64,000 nucleotides of DNA from Symbiodinium natans (taxonomy: Eukaryota; Sar; Dinophyceae; Suessiales; Symbiodiniaceae): positions 1,105,491-1,169,490 of the forward strand of contig CAJNDS010002690.1 in assembly GCA_905221605.1 (NCBI GenBank). The letters run 5' to 3'. The notes beneath the pieces are model-generated. The model did no database searches, was not told the DNA's origin, and saw only the letters and a program-made list of their open reading frames with translations. Shown piece after piece: positions 39,300 through 49,869 of the stretch (within the stretch, counting starts at the first letter, position 1; every line of letters begins with the position of its first letter). The translations under genes were made by a program, and so were the position numbers.

Positions 39300-40490
39300 G
39301 ATTTGAAGGGATTGGGCTTCGGATGGGGTTATTCGTTTTGATTTCGGAAATTCTTAGAAAATTTCTGGGTCCGGGAATAGGGGGATTCGATTCTCAATTT
39401 TTTTGAATATTTTTGAAATATTTTTGTTCTGACATGATTGATTAAAACTCATTTGATTTCGAATATATTGCTTCTCTGGATATAGAGATAAATCTTCGGA
39501 TATTTTAAGAAAATTATTTGAAAGAGATCTATGAATGCTTATATTGATGATATAAGAGACGTATATTGATAACAACAATAGCTAGATATAAATCTTCTAT
39601 GGAGATATATATATATATATATAATGAGAAATGGTGGATGAAGAAAGATTTATATTTCATATTATTCAAATGAAAATATATAGAATTATCTTTTACAATT
39701 CAATATTCGGAAGACTATATTTTATTAATATGAAATTATAAAATCTCTTCTAAAAATTCAAATTCTCACTACTATCATATTAAGATATTATTAAGTAAAT
39801 TTTAGATTTGTCAAATTGCGTCTTGGAGAATTTGGATACGTGTTCTATTCATGGAATATAATTCAGAAATTAGATTTATTCTTTGACGGAAGATTATCTT
39901 CGAAATGAATATAAAAAAGGAATATGAGGAATCCAAATATATATATATATATTAAAAAGGAATATTGAATCTCAATTCTCATTTGGGATTATCATGATAA
40001 ATACGCAAATTAAGGAATAAAAGATATTCATATTCATTATTTTAGGCTTATGATGATCATGATTTAATATTAGAAATATAAATCTCTCTTTACATACGAA
40101 TGATTCAAATATTTTTCTGATCTCAATTAGGATTCAATGTGACTAAACGGCAATGACCAATTTTTTCCTAAAATGATACTTACAAATATCAAATGTGGAT
40201 GATTGATGCTAAAGCCTTGACAAACGATGGGGGGGGCCTTTTAGGAAAATCCCGAAAAATTCTAGAAAATATTTCAATAAATTTCTTGGTTATTCTCAGA
40301 ATTTTGGAGATTCCCCGATTCCGAAAATTCTTGGAATTTTCGACAATTACCGGATCTAATTTCAAATCGTTTTTACATTATCACAAGCAAACAATTTCGA
40401 TAATCAACGATCGCCGGCAGATTTCACTTCATTTTTGCTCTGTCTTAGATCATGAATGTGGAGTAATGTGATCATCATGTCCCCTGTGGT
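39300..40490. other. AT-rich block
   Basis: A sharp fall in GC with many TATATA runs, and no TTTAGGG units after 39190. No surviving gene identified. A frame entering from the GC-balanced left side (39218-39406) is open but unassigned. Part near 40230-40360 (AAATCCCGAAAAATTC, ATTACCGGATCTAAT) resembles 51755-51860, suggesting shared repeat ancestry. It borders the 3' end of the reverse transcriptase element. Confidence 0.55.
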
Positions 40491-40494
40491 CGCT

Positions 40495-40855
40495 ACGGTG
40501 CAAGTGGCATCTGCTTCCAAAAGCACCAATTATCGCAGAAATGATATGGCAGAAAAATCATCTCAAATGAAACAAAGAGAACTCCCAGAAGCACAACAAA
40601 CGAAAAAGCAGGCGAAATCCCAAGTGAGACCGGCCACGATTGGGCAATGCACCCACCACCACCCCCAATTGAGGGAAGACGCCAGAAATCAAGAGAAAAC
40701 GAAACAAAGACGAAGGAGTTCTCCAAAAGTGAAACAGATAAGAATTTTGTGAAACAATTCTAGAAACTCAACGCCTCACTTGACCGCCGCCAGCCATCGC
40801 AAGGCAAAACTTTCCATTCTGCGCGGAGGGGTATCATCCTGGTAAATCAAATCCT
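40495..40855 (-). mobile_element. 3' region of the RLE-type retrotransposon
   Basis: Between the stop of the reverse transcriptase and the AT-rich block. It contains GTGCAAGTGGCATCTGCTTC and AAAAGCACCAATTA (40498-40535), found again diverged at 52183-52222. Likely the element's 3' UTR. A 98-codon plus frame over it is probably accidental. Confidence 0.5.
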
Positions 40856-43800
40856 TCAAGAAATTGCCAACAAGAATGCGCGAGAGGCACCACAATCCTC
40901 AGGCGCAATGAGGCTGGACATTCGTACCCGTTCACAACACCTATATACGTGTCGTTGGATGTCAATCGAAATACGAGACATGAGTCGTAAACGAGTGTGA
41001 CCCAAAACTTGTTGAGTTTTACGATCAACCGCCTGGCAGAGAGATTCGCACAGACGAACCGCCTCTACCTCCAAACCGCCCAACATCTCGAAAACCACAG
41101 GTTCAAATCCAATGCCTTGGGCTCGACACTGCTCTTGAGTAGCATGATGAGAACGTTTGGTCTGAGCATAAGAACTAGCAATTCCCTGGGCTTTTTCGGC
41201 AGCAACCTGAAATTCCCCAACCTTGAAAGGAGAAACAACCGCGAAGTCCAAAGCTATATGGGGATACAAAGCCCATTGGGATTGTCTACACAAAGGAGTT
41301 GGTACAAATAAGACATCGGCCGGTCGACGCCACTGCTCCGCTGGCAAAATGCCCTCCGGTTCAAGTCGAGCCCCAAGCGCCGCATTTGACAAACAACGGA
41401 AAAAGGCATCTCGGATTTGATTGTGCAATCGGATCTTTCCCCCCTCCATAGGGCAAGTGACGGCATGGTGCGCATAGATGTCCAACATCTGAGGGCACCG
41501 AGCACACGCCTGTTCGGCCGAGAACACCGGCAATCCAAGTCGCATAGAAATTGCATCAACGAATGCAACATCGGAGAGACCGGTATCAAAAGCCGCACTA
41601 GGTTGAGCGCGGACCCAAGCCGCGGACCAGGATCCCGTACATGATTGTATCCGCGCAGCACCTCCCAAACAAACTTGAGACACAAGATGTCGTCGAGCCG
41701 CCTCAAAGAGCGTGGGCAAGATATCCTTCTGGGCTATTGGCTCCCTATACTCCTGGAGAACCGCCACGTGATTGGGAAGATGAGGCATCAATTTATCACG
41801 AGCAGCTTCATATCCCAACGGCACGAAATCCCGCTCCGAGCGAAGCAAAGCATCAACTGCCGGCCGAGTAGCACGGCACGCGACCAAGAGGGCCAAGTCA
41901 GACTTATGGCAAGTACCTCCAGTCATTTCAAGGGCATCGGTCATCAAGCCCAAGCCGCCTGATGAAGCTGGCAAGCAAGCCTGTTGCCATGCGACTGAAG
42001 GAACCGCCTGTCCCAAGATACTTTCAAAGCAACGCTTGAAGCGTGCATCGTACCATTCGCACAAGTCAAGCAAAAGGCTCCGGGGAGTAGTGCGGGCCAA
42101 ATAGTTCAACTGGCCGAATCCCGTACATTGCTGGAGCAAATGGAAGGCCTCATGTTTACGTGGATACGTCTCCAAAGCTTGAAACTGATTCTCGAAGAAG
42201 CGTTGCTTCTCTTCGCAAAATTCTCGCAAGAAGCCCTCGCTGCCTCCAACCGGAGCTTTCAAGATCTGGACATCAAGACCCGTGACCACCCGAACGCCCA
42301 AAGCCTGAAAGCCAGAGACATCCCCACGAAAATGTTCGCCGGAAAGCAAATAAAGAGTGCACTGCTCCAGATCATATCTCAAGCCGAACTCAGCAGCCAA
42401 ACGGATTTCCTCCTGGAAGGAACGCAGCACATGGGAAGTTAAACCCCCACTAAAAGCATCATCCGCATATTCCGGCTCGAATTCCGGATGAACTCCTGCC
42501 GCGACACGCGCAGCCTCGGCCATACGTTTACGCGTGAGACAAAACAATGCCATCATCAAGGGGCATCCTTGTTGGCCTCTCGAGCTGCTCTCCAAACGAC
42601 CCCGGTATACTAAGTGTGAGTCGGCCCCATAGCACCACTCCACGAATCTGGCCGAAGCCGGCGCAAATTGCCGAGCATCCTGGATGAACTGCACCGGCAA
42701 CAATTCATTAAATGCATTTTTGACGTCCTTCTGAAGAAGGACGACATCTTCGCGATCCCGGTTGCGCCCAATCCACTCGCGACACGCATGAACCAAAGTC
42801 TCGGCACCATTGGAAAGCCCAACCGCAAGTTGAGTAGGCAACAACCTTTGTCGCATGCTAGTCAAATCCATTCGATACAAGCACTTGCCGACCAATTTCC
42901 GAAACACCTGTCCCATAACGATCGGACGGGCGTCACGGTCAAGCGGCACAGGACTCCCATCCTTCGCAACCTTGCCCACGCCGACCAGAGTACCTCCAGC
43001 AAGCCAAGGCCGTAAAGCGTGGGGAATTTGACCATCAGCCATTTTCTGAACAAATTCGGCGAGCAACGGCACAAGTGACGAATCCTCACCCGAACCAATC
43101 AATCCCTTCAAGAAATCCGGCCTCAATCCATCAGGCCCTGGTCCCGAACCAACTGGAAAAGACCGAAGGGCCCTCAATAAGGTGGGGCCCGGGATTTCGG
43201 GCGTTGGTGGCAACGCACTCGACTCGGAGATAGTCGCAGGAGCTGGCGGAAACTTAGCCATCAACTTAGCACGGACCTCCGGGGTATCTCGGGCCAAGCC
43301 AGGTGAGGTCAAACGCTTCAAGGCTTGTCCCGGACGCCCCAAAGCAACTAGCCGACCAGCATCAGCACAAGTAGCATCCCTCGACGGGGTTTTTGCGCCG
43401 ATCAGGGGCCGACATTCAACGGCCATGATGGCCTCATCCCACAAACTGCGACGTTCGCCCAACCGCCATCGTAACAAAAGCGACCTGGTGAAGGAGAGGG
43501 CTTGACCACGTCGTTGACCACGGCGATTCTGTCGCAAGACTGTCTTCGGAAACATAAGCAACTCCAACCAAGCACAACGGGTCTGCTTCTTCGCGTCGTT
43601 GTCCGACCCATTAGCCGCCCCACCCAAATGCGTAGGGAGAGGGTCCCAAGTAGTCATCTCGGCAAAGCAATTGACCCGAGCCAACAACTTACCGTATTCT
43701 TCGCGCAGCAAAGGCCACAGTTCGGCCGGCAGATGCTCCTTAGTGTAGATTGGCGAAGTGAAAATATCATGCAGCGATGGCAAATCTTCAATGGATACCT

Positions 43801-45103
43801 CCGGTGGCGCAATCAATCCAAGCCCTCGTTGATGCAGACGCTCTTGGGGCCAGCAACGAGGGTGAACCATTGAGGCTATGCGACAACTGATGCTCTTTCC
43901 ACATACACGACAACAGCGCAACTTCAACGATTCCAACCACGCATCAGAGGGACGTCCGCGCAACTCTCCAACAAGATGAAGGTCGACATGAGCTCTAAGC
44001 GCATCGCGGGAGCTCCAAGCGGGGCCATTGCCATGAGCTCGGGCACAACCAGGCACTGGACAATACAAGGCCGGCATGTCGCCTGTGCTTCCGGCGGCCA
44101 TCGGCGAAGGAGACACGACACGAGATGGTGCCCGTGCTTGCAACGCGCGGAGTTCCTGCTGCAGTAAGGCATCAGCCGAGACATCCAGACCAAACAACTC
44201 TCTCAGCGCAGCATCTCGATCCGCATTCACAGTAGATTCCGCGCCCTCAAGCTCCACAATTGTCATGTCAACATCGGCTGTGTGGCTGACGACGGCATTA
44301 TCCCGCGTGCGACCGGACGAGAGGGGAACATCCGATGGGAAAGGAGGCAATATATAGATAGCACTCAACAATTCCAGCCTCCAAGTCATCCGCATTTGAT
44401 GAGTAAGAAGAAATCCTAGCAGGAGACTGAAAATCCGACATGCAGGACGTGGAAGATGCCAATTCCGGCTCCAAAGAAACAAACCTGTGGCGAGACAAAG
44501 GCAACCGCATAAATTGTACTGGGAACAGTGCCATTTCAACAGTTCAAGAAAATAACACGCCTTTATCAGACTTCTAGCATGAATGGGACCGAGACATGAA
44601 CGGCACACCTGGGAAGCCCGAACACTGAGGTTGAGCCACACCCGAATCCCAGAAAGTAACAAGCGAAGCAGGAAATCCTCCATGCAATCCCCTGGTTGGA
44701 GGCACGAACCCCAACTACCATTGCCTAAAGACTGGCCCAACGAAGCGCCCCAAGCGACCGCGGCACATGACCGAATGTGGTGAAGGTAAAACAGCGATGC
44801 CGTGAGAATCCAGAACTGTCGGAAATTAGTACGTCTATGGTGCGACTGTGACGATTGTGAAGACGTGAGCCAAAGGCATTCCCATCTCTGAGCCTCGCAT
44901 AACAGCCCTCCCAAGAGAATCCCCAAGATGAAAAAGGAGGTCCACATGCTACACCTCTTCCTTTGAAAAGGAACAGATCTACTGGCATTACATTCTGTCA
45001 ATGTCCATCTCCATAACTTGTCAATCCCCAGCAAAGCCAATCCCACTAAACCACAAGCAAGACCCACGAGCCCCAGCGGTGGGGGGGGGTCGCACCCTTC
45101 CAT
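40856..45103 (-). CDS. non-LTR retrotransposon polyprotein: zinc fingers, reverse transcriptase, restriction-like endonuclease
   Basis: Intact 1,415-codon frame. In order: a hydrophobic N-terminal part (about 1-265) that may be untranslated, with a possible true start at DMTIVELEGAES; a C2H2-like finger CPVPGC...HVDLH (about 348-380); a second Cys/His cluster CRVCGKS...HPRC (about 396); reverse transcriptase with GPGPDGLRP (about 654), DVKNAF (about 795), QQGCPL (about 844) and catalytic YADDAF (about 878); a C-terminal CARC...HHAVTC knuckle (about 1195) followed by RPADVLF and ALDFAVV, the CCHC plus PD...D arrangement of restriction-like endonucleases. That layout is known from R2/NeSL-type elements, which nick a specific target and prime on it. 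No stops or frameshifts, so possibly recently active. It is in a GC-balanced block flanked by AT-rich DNA on both sides. Confidence 0.85.
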   Translation of the reverse strand: MEGCDPPPPLGLVGLACGLVGLALLGIDKLWRWTLTECNASRSVPFQRKRCSMWTSFFILGILLGGLLCEAQRWECLWLTSSQSSQSHHRRTNFRQFWILTASLFYLHHIRSCAAVAWGASLGQSLGNGSWGSCLQPGDCMEDFLLRLLLSGIRVWLNLSVRASQVCRSCLGPIHARSLIKACYFLELLKWHCSQYNLCGCLCLATGLFLWSRNWHLPRPACRIFSLLLGFLLTHQMRMTWRLELLSAIYILPPFPSDVPLSSGRTRDNAVVSHTADVDMTIVELEGAESTVNADRDAALRELFGLDVSADALLQQELRALQARAPSRVVSPSPMAAGSTGDMPALYCPVPGCARAHGNGPAWSSRDALRAHVDLHLVGELRGRPSDAWLESLKLRCCRVCGKSISCRIASMVHPRCWPQERLHQRGLGLIAPPEVSIEDLPSLHDIFTSPIYTKEHLPAELWPLLREEYGKLLARVNCFAEMTTWDPLPTHLGGAANGSDNDAKKQTRCAWLELLMFPKTVLRQNRRGQRRGQALSFTRSLLLRWRLGERRSLWDEAIMAVECRPLIGAKTPSRDATCADAGRLVALGRPGQALKRLTSPGLARDTPEVRAKLMAKFPPAPATISESSALPPTPEIPGPTLLRALRSFPVGSGPGPDGLRPDFLKGLIGSGEDSSLVPLLAEFVQKMADGQIPHALRPWLAGGTLVGVGKVAKDGSPVPLDRDARPIVMGQVFRKLVGKCLYRMDLTSMRQRLLPTQLAVGLSNGAETLVHACREWIGRNRDREDVVLLQKDVKNAFNELLPVQFIQDARQFAPASARFVEWCYGADSHLVYRGRLESSSRGQQGCPLMMALFCLTRKRMAEAARVAAGVHPEFEPEYADDAFSGGLTSHVLRSFQEEIRLAAEFGLRYDLEQCTLYLLSGEHFRGDVSGFQALGVRVVTGLDVQILKAPVGGSEGFLREFCEEKQRFFENQFQALETYPRKHEAFHLLQQCTGFGQLNYLARTTPRSLLLDLCEWYDARFKRCFESILGQAVPSVAWQQACLPASSGGLGLMTDALEMTGGTCHKSDLALLVACRATRPAVDALLRSERDFVPLGYEAARDKLMPHLPNHVAVLQEYREPIAQKDILPTLFEAARRHLVSQVCLGGAARIQSCTGSWSAAWVRAQPSAAFDTGLSDVAFVDAISMRLGLPVFSAEQACARCPQMLDIYAHHAVTCPMEGGKIRLHNQIRDAFFRCLSNAALGARLEPEGILPAEQWRRPADVLFVPTPLCRQSQWALYPHIALDFAVVSPFKVGEFQVAAEKAQGIASSYAQTKRSHHATQEQCRAQGIGFEPVVFEMLGGLEVEAVRLCESLCQAVDRKTQQVLGHTRLRLMSRISIDIQRHVYRCCERVRMSSLIAPEDCGASRAFLLAIS

Positions 45104-45639
45104 GCAGCCGTTCAGCAGCGCGGGCGGCCCCGCTGCTAGCGCCGGCGGCTCATGGCTCGCATAGGCCCTAGAAATCTAATGCCAACACGGATTTTCCAAG
45201 ATATCCGTGCGATTTTAATTAATCATGAACAAAATATATGGGTGATCTATGGGAATCCAAAATTATCTGTTCGAGGCCCTATCGAATTATTGCCAAGATC
45301 ACGATATCATCGTGATGGTCTGCATCTAATTCTTTCTGGAGGTCTTCTTCCTCCCCAATGAATATATATATGTATATCATAATTCGATTTCTCCATTTCT
45401 CTTCTCCACGAGAATATTGGGCGTATATATCGTCTTGGAATTATATCTACAATATATGAGTTTGATCGATGAGAATATTCTTTGGATTGAGATTGCATAT
45501 AATGTTAAGGGATAAATCCTCAATTATAATCAATACCTTATTCTTTCTCATCGAATTAAAAATGAAAATTATAGGGGGATATTTTGAATACTTCTGAAAA
45601 TATTTATTCATCCAAACCCAAATCTTTTCATTATTTATT
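45104..45639. other. 5' flank of the retrotransposon and start of AT-rich block
   Basis: A GC-rich tract 45104-45160 (CGGGCGGCCCCGCTGCTAGC) marks the element's 5' side. Sequence then becomes AT-rich. A 69-codon plus frame (45152-45361, containing GNPKLSVRGPIELLPRSRYH) is of unknown meaning. From about 45460 weak cox1-like similarity may begin (RLHIMLRDKSS). Confidence 0.4.
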
Positions 45640-46865
45640 CATATATTTCGAAATATTATTTTGACCCTGATATATATTTTATATGCAAAAATGGGTCTCC
45701 AAAAGTGGTATATCCTTGAATCAATAATTTTCCTATCTTAATTCTTTTATTTTCATATCTTGTCCTAATCCTTCCTATAATCTCAGAATTTGGAGATGGT
45801 ATAGGATGATTTTTTTTATCCATTCTTTTATGATTTTACCATCTTCAAATATAAGAAATGATATATTTGGATTATTAATCTCTGGTATATCTTCATATCT
45901 TATATTTCTTAGTTTTTGGATAGCAATTCTAAATCTGAGATCTTATTATCTTATATTTAAAGATTATCCCAGTATTTCCTTGGGTTTTCTTGATTACCAC
46001 TTTCATGCTTCTATTAACATTACCAATCTTATCTGGTCTATTTCTTTTAAGATTGGGTGATCTTCATTCTAATATACTTTTCTTTGATCCTATATTTGGA
46101 GAAGATCCTATATTCTATCAATATCTATTTTGATTTTTGTGATATCCAGAAATTTATATCTTATTAATTCCTATATTTGGGATCATTTCCATAATAATTT
46201 CTGGAATTTTCTAATTAATAATATTTGATAAATAATCAATGATCTTTGCCATATCATCTATTTCTCTTCTTGGAAGTCTTATTTGGGGGCATCATATATA
46301 TATATATATTGAAGAATTAGAAAGTGATATAAGATCTTATATTATAGGAATTATAATCTTAATATCCCAATTGGAATAAGAATCTTTAATTGACTTTTAC
46401 ATATCTTGGAAATCCGTCATTATTTCACTTTAGAATTAGTTCTATCTTCTTCTCACATCTCTTTCTAGTAATATTTATTATAAGAGATTCTATAGGAACA
46501 ATTCTTGGAAATATTGTATTAGATCTAGGATTATATGATATATATTATATTATAATATATTTTCATTTTGATCTTTCTTTAGGAGTTATAATTTCTATAG
46601 ATCCTCTGGAATAATTTTCAATGGAGAAAGGATTATTGGTACTAAGAATATATTATTTTCATCCTCTAATATGATTTTCTTTTTTTCATCTATAATTAAT
46701 ATTTATTGGTATTCTTCTTATTATTTACCCAATCTATTTCTTAGGATTTAATATTATTCCAAGAAGAATCCCATCCTTTCCAGATTCTTTTAATTCCGGG
46801 AATTCCCTGTCATCTATTGGATCAGGAATAATTTTCCTATCTTTTGATTATTTTATTTCGTTCGT
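45640..46865 (+). pseudogene. cox1: decayed mitochondrial cox1 copy (NUMT-like)
   Basis: Pieced across frames, segments line up in order with cytochrome c oxidase subunit I: GSPKV-YPWINNFS (about 45690), ISEFGDGIGW, DIFGLLISGISSYL (about 45855), NLRSYYL, DLHSNILFFDPIFGEDPIFY (about 46058), YPEIYILLIPIFGIIS for the FGHPE region (about 46140), IFNW, TYLGNP (about 46398), GTILGNIVLDLGLYDIYYII (about 46497), YFHFDLSLG, YPIYFLGFNIIPRRIPSFPD (about 46730) and SSIGSGIIFLSF (about 46810). Several frameshifts and stops show it is dead. Trp positions are TGA at 45807, 46131, 46391 and 46672. His is often read as Tyr and Thr as Ile, that is C-to-T and G-to-A changes. Haem/copper-ligand His positions are altered, so it is not a working copy. 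Alternatively an RNA-edited organelle fragment, but the frameshifts argue against that. Confidence 0.82.
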
Positions 46866-47100
46866 TCAATTCATATATTGAATCTCACGCTTATTTCATT
46901 CGTTTGTATTATAATGCAATGAATTTATTATTCAGGGATCAATTTTAGTATTATTACGAGTCCCCTTAAAACCACAATGTCGTTCATACATTTCATGTTG
47001 CATTTCATATTTCATTTTATTCATTGTAAATACAACATTACATGAATTCATTTCATTAGTTGTATTACCTTTAGGAGAAGTGAGAAGATAAACATCTTAC
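46866..47100. other. AT-rich tail after cox1
   Basis: TTTCATT-rich sequence without a recognised gene; perhaps more mitochondrial DNA. The GC-balanced sequence resumes at about 47100. Confidence 0.4.
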
Positions 47101-47186
47101 TTGGTCATGAAGATAACGCAGCGAGATAGGAAATTAGCTTGTTGGTTGAAGGCAGATGTTGGGATGTTAGCCAAGGTGCCGTGCCC

Positions 47187-47306
47187 TTGAAAAGACCCGT
47201 TGTCTTGGGCATTCCGGGCTTGACGAAGCTTGTCGTCCTCCAAGGTGGCTTTCGGAGGGGAGGCGCACGAGCTCAAGCGCTATTCCTCCGCAGCGGACCT
47301 CGCTAA
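47187..47306 (+). CDS. candidate exon
   Basis: An open frame of 39 codons includes PGLTKLVVLQGGFRRGGARA and stops at TAA 47304. No clear acceptor. The first island after the AT-rich block; family unknown. Confidence 0.3.
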   Translation: MKRPVVLGIPGLTKLVVLQGGFRRGGARAQALFLRSGPR

Positions 47307-47694
47307 GCGGGGAGGCGCCCCGGCCTCACTGCTGTCAGGGGTGTTATGTATGTGTGTTTCTTGCGGCAGCTTGAGCTAGGTGCGTACAGAAGTCGGCTTA
47401 TGCTGAGGGCGTGCAGGCGACGAGACCATGAAGGCCCAAGGCTTTGTTTCAGCTTGCCTTTGCCGCAGGTCTGAAGAACCGTGTCAAGACTGGCATCGGC
47501 GCCTTGACATGAAAGATCCGACCCTTCATCCGGCAACTCTACTCCCACTCACCAAGAGACAAGAACCCTACATTCCAAAACCTGAAGCCCGAAAACCCAG
47601 AAACCTCGAGCCCTAAACCCAAAACATCCCAAGACTAAACCCCCCCAGCGGCCCTTGAGATTATGAGGCTGTAGCCCCGGAGTTCTACAGGACC

Positions 47695-47976
47695 CTAAAC
47701 CCTAAATCCTAAACATTCCTAAGCCCTAAACCCTAAACCCTAAATTCTAAACCCCAAACCCTAAACACTAAACACTGCATGTAGATCGGCCCGGGTTTAG
47801 CTCCCTCAACAGCTTTATCGGGGTTTCGGGTGTGGGGTTTCGGTTAGCAGCAAGGGGTTTTGGCGAGCGGCCATCTTTCCCTAAACCCTAAACCCTACAC
47901 CCTAAACCTTAACCCTCTACCCTAAAACCCTCAACCCTAAACCCTGGACCCTGAACCCTCAACCTTGCCAGCTCAG
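47695..47976. repeat. CCCTAAA-type arrays
   Basis: Degenerate CCCTAAA units at 47695-47780 and 47880-47965, with a short TTTCGGG-rich interval between. They lead directly into the transporter exon's acceptor. Confidence 0.75.
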
Positions 47977-48062
47977 GCATGGGCTACATTTGGCTGATCT
48001 ACTTCTGCTCAATGGCTCTGGCTTTCTGGGGTGCCATGACGTTGATGTACAACGGGAAAGAG
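47977..48062 (+). CDS. ABCB-type (MDR-like) ABC transporter, transmembrane exon
   Basis: The acceptor is CCAGCTCAG at 47976 and the donor GAG|GTGAGCC at 48062, both canonical. The 28 codons read MGYIWLIYFCSMALAFWGAM then TLMYNGKE. The ALAFW-G-x-x-L motif followed by G-x is a hallmark of the fifth membrane helix of ABCB/P-glycoprotein half-transporters, which export lipids or hydrophobic compounds with ATP. It joins in phase 0 to the exon at 48305. ATP-binding exons are not in this window, so they should lie elsewhere or be lost. Confidence 0.68.
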
Positions 48063-48304
48063 GTGAGCCTTTTTTGCACGCTGCTTTCGGAGTGAGAAGG
48101 GTGGTGCACATAAGCATGCGGCCTGGGGAAGCGTCCACAGGCCCCAGAAACCCCCAGCCTAAGCCCCCGAAACGCCCTCAATCCAGGCCGAACCCCTAAA
48201 CCCTAAACCCTAAACCCTAAACCCTAAACCCTAAACCCTAAGCCCGAAACCCCCTAAACCCAGGCCTCAAGCTCGTATCATTGAAGAGTGTTTAAGCGCG
48301 CCAG

Positions 48305-48367
48305 GACCTCTCGGCCGGCAAGGTCTTGTCGGCCTTCATGTGCAGCCTGCCAAGATTTGGCCTTCAG
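48305..48367 (+). CDS. ABCB-type transporter, next exon
   Basis: After TAAGCGCGCCAG the frame reads DLSAGKVLSAFMCSLPRFGL and ends CAG|GATTGTG, a GA donor if correct. In ABCB proteins ...GE-x(2-3)-G-x-VL-x-x-F... follows the ALAFW helix, matching KE-DLSAGKVLSAF. The intron between the exons (48063-48304) contains a CCCTAAA array (48190-48262). A TTTAGGG array follows downstream. Expected downstream exons are missing; an AT-rich block begins at about 48780. Confidence 0.66.
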
Positions 48368-48389
48368 GATTGTGGGTCTTGTTTGTTTG

Positions 48390-48555
48390 GGGTTTAGGGT
48401 TTAGGGTTTAGGGTTTAGGGTTTAGGGTTTAGGGTTTAGGGTTTAGGGTTTAGGGTTTAGGGTTTAGGGTTTAGGGTTTACGGTTTAGGGTTTAGGGTTG
48501 AGGGTTGAGGGTTGAGGGTTGAGGGTTTAGGGTTTAGGGTTTAGGGTTTAGTTAG
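48390..48555. repeat. TTTAGGG array with TTGAGGG block
   Basis: About fifteen TTTAGGG units, then four TTGAGGG, then TTTAGGG again. It lies directly downstream of the second transporter exon. Confidence 0.9.
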
Positions 48556-48779
48556 AGTTTGGGGTATGTATATATATTTGGAGACCATACAAGAACAAGA
48601 CATATGTAGGTGCAGGTGGTGTGAGCTTTCCTTGTTGCCCAAGGCGTACTTTCTCCGTCTGAACGCAGTTTGTCTGTCTGTAGGTCGACCTGGAGAAGCT
48701 GATAGAAAAGATACTAGAATATGGTTGTAATGAGTCCATCTGTCTTGAAGTGTTCCTATAATATATATGCGTGAGCCCC

Positions 48780-49560
48780 AATAATAATATCAAAATGGAT
48801 ATTTGTGCACGAACTGAATATGATTATTGTAGGGGCTCTGAATATTATGTAGGGGCGTAGTAAAAGTCCAAATTTTAATTAGTAAATTTCATGCACTAGT
48901 TTATAAATTTGTTATTATTACGATACGATCCTTTAGAATGGGATTTGTTTCGTTCGTCTATTTCATTGATATTCATGCGTCCTACATTCAAGTTCGTCCT
49001 TATAATGACAGCTAAATAGTCTTCTCTTCATAATTATAGTATTATCTTCGTATAATAAAATATATAAAAAAATTGGATAATATCATTTTTCGTATATAAT
49101 CGACATTTTGATTAATTATTCATTTTTTTGAGAGAATCAATTTCTCTAAATATATTTGAATATAAATCATAGTCATCTTATTATTGATATATGGGCAATC
49201 ATCATAATATCCTCTTCCAGGAACGACGCTTAAATAAGCATATCCTATTCATGTTAATCTGGATAATACTCATCTTTTCATGAATCTTTCCATTAGAATT
49301 GGAATTAGATATATGAATCTTCTATCTTAGAAAATACGAAAGTGAGAAGGATCTTTTGTCCATTATTTTAATATGGACTTTAAATGTGCGAATTATTTAA
49401 TGAGAATAATAGGGGACAAAGAGGAGATCATATCAATCTATATAAAGAAATCAAGATTCATTCCATTCAATTATAATTATGATCCACTATTTTATTAATA
49501 ACTAGAGGGGACCCATCAATTCCATCGATGGCGTATACTCTTGCCAATCTCTAAAAGAAG
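48780..49560. other. AT-rich block
   Basis: No telomere units and no sustained frame. Possibly organelle-derived like 45.6-46.9 kb, but no gene could be recognised with confidence on either strand. Confidence 0.45.
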
Positions 49561-49869
49561 TTAGGGAAGGCCGAGAAAAAACGCGGGCAAAAAGTGCGGC
49601 CAGAAAACACGGATCAAAGATAAAAAACTATTAGATTTTCTAGGATTCCCGGAATAAGCAGAGAAGAGCTGAAGCCACAACGATAGGGGAGGGCTCGTAA
49701 AATTGACCAGAAATCGAGACTCTATGGCAGCCGTACCCGAGACAAGCATCTGGCAGCGGGACTTGCAACGCTGGAGAAGCTTGAATGGATCTGCAAAGCG
49801 TGAAAGGGTGGACTTGTAATACAATGACACCACATTTTGGTCGGGAAGTAAAAGCAAGCGAATCTAAGT

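Noticed and set aside
41254-44988. Many 60-150 codon frames inside the reverse transcriptase region
   Set aside because: All lie in other frames of the 1,415-codon retrotransposon protein and lack motifs of their own.
45640-46865. Functional cox1 using TGA for Trp (an alternative mitochondrial code)
   Set aside because: TGA at Trp sites would fit code 4, but frameshifts, other stops, one TGA at a Gly position and altered ligand histidines show decay.
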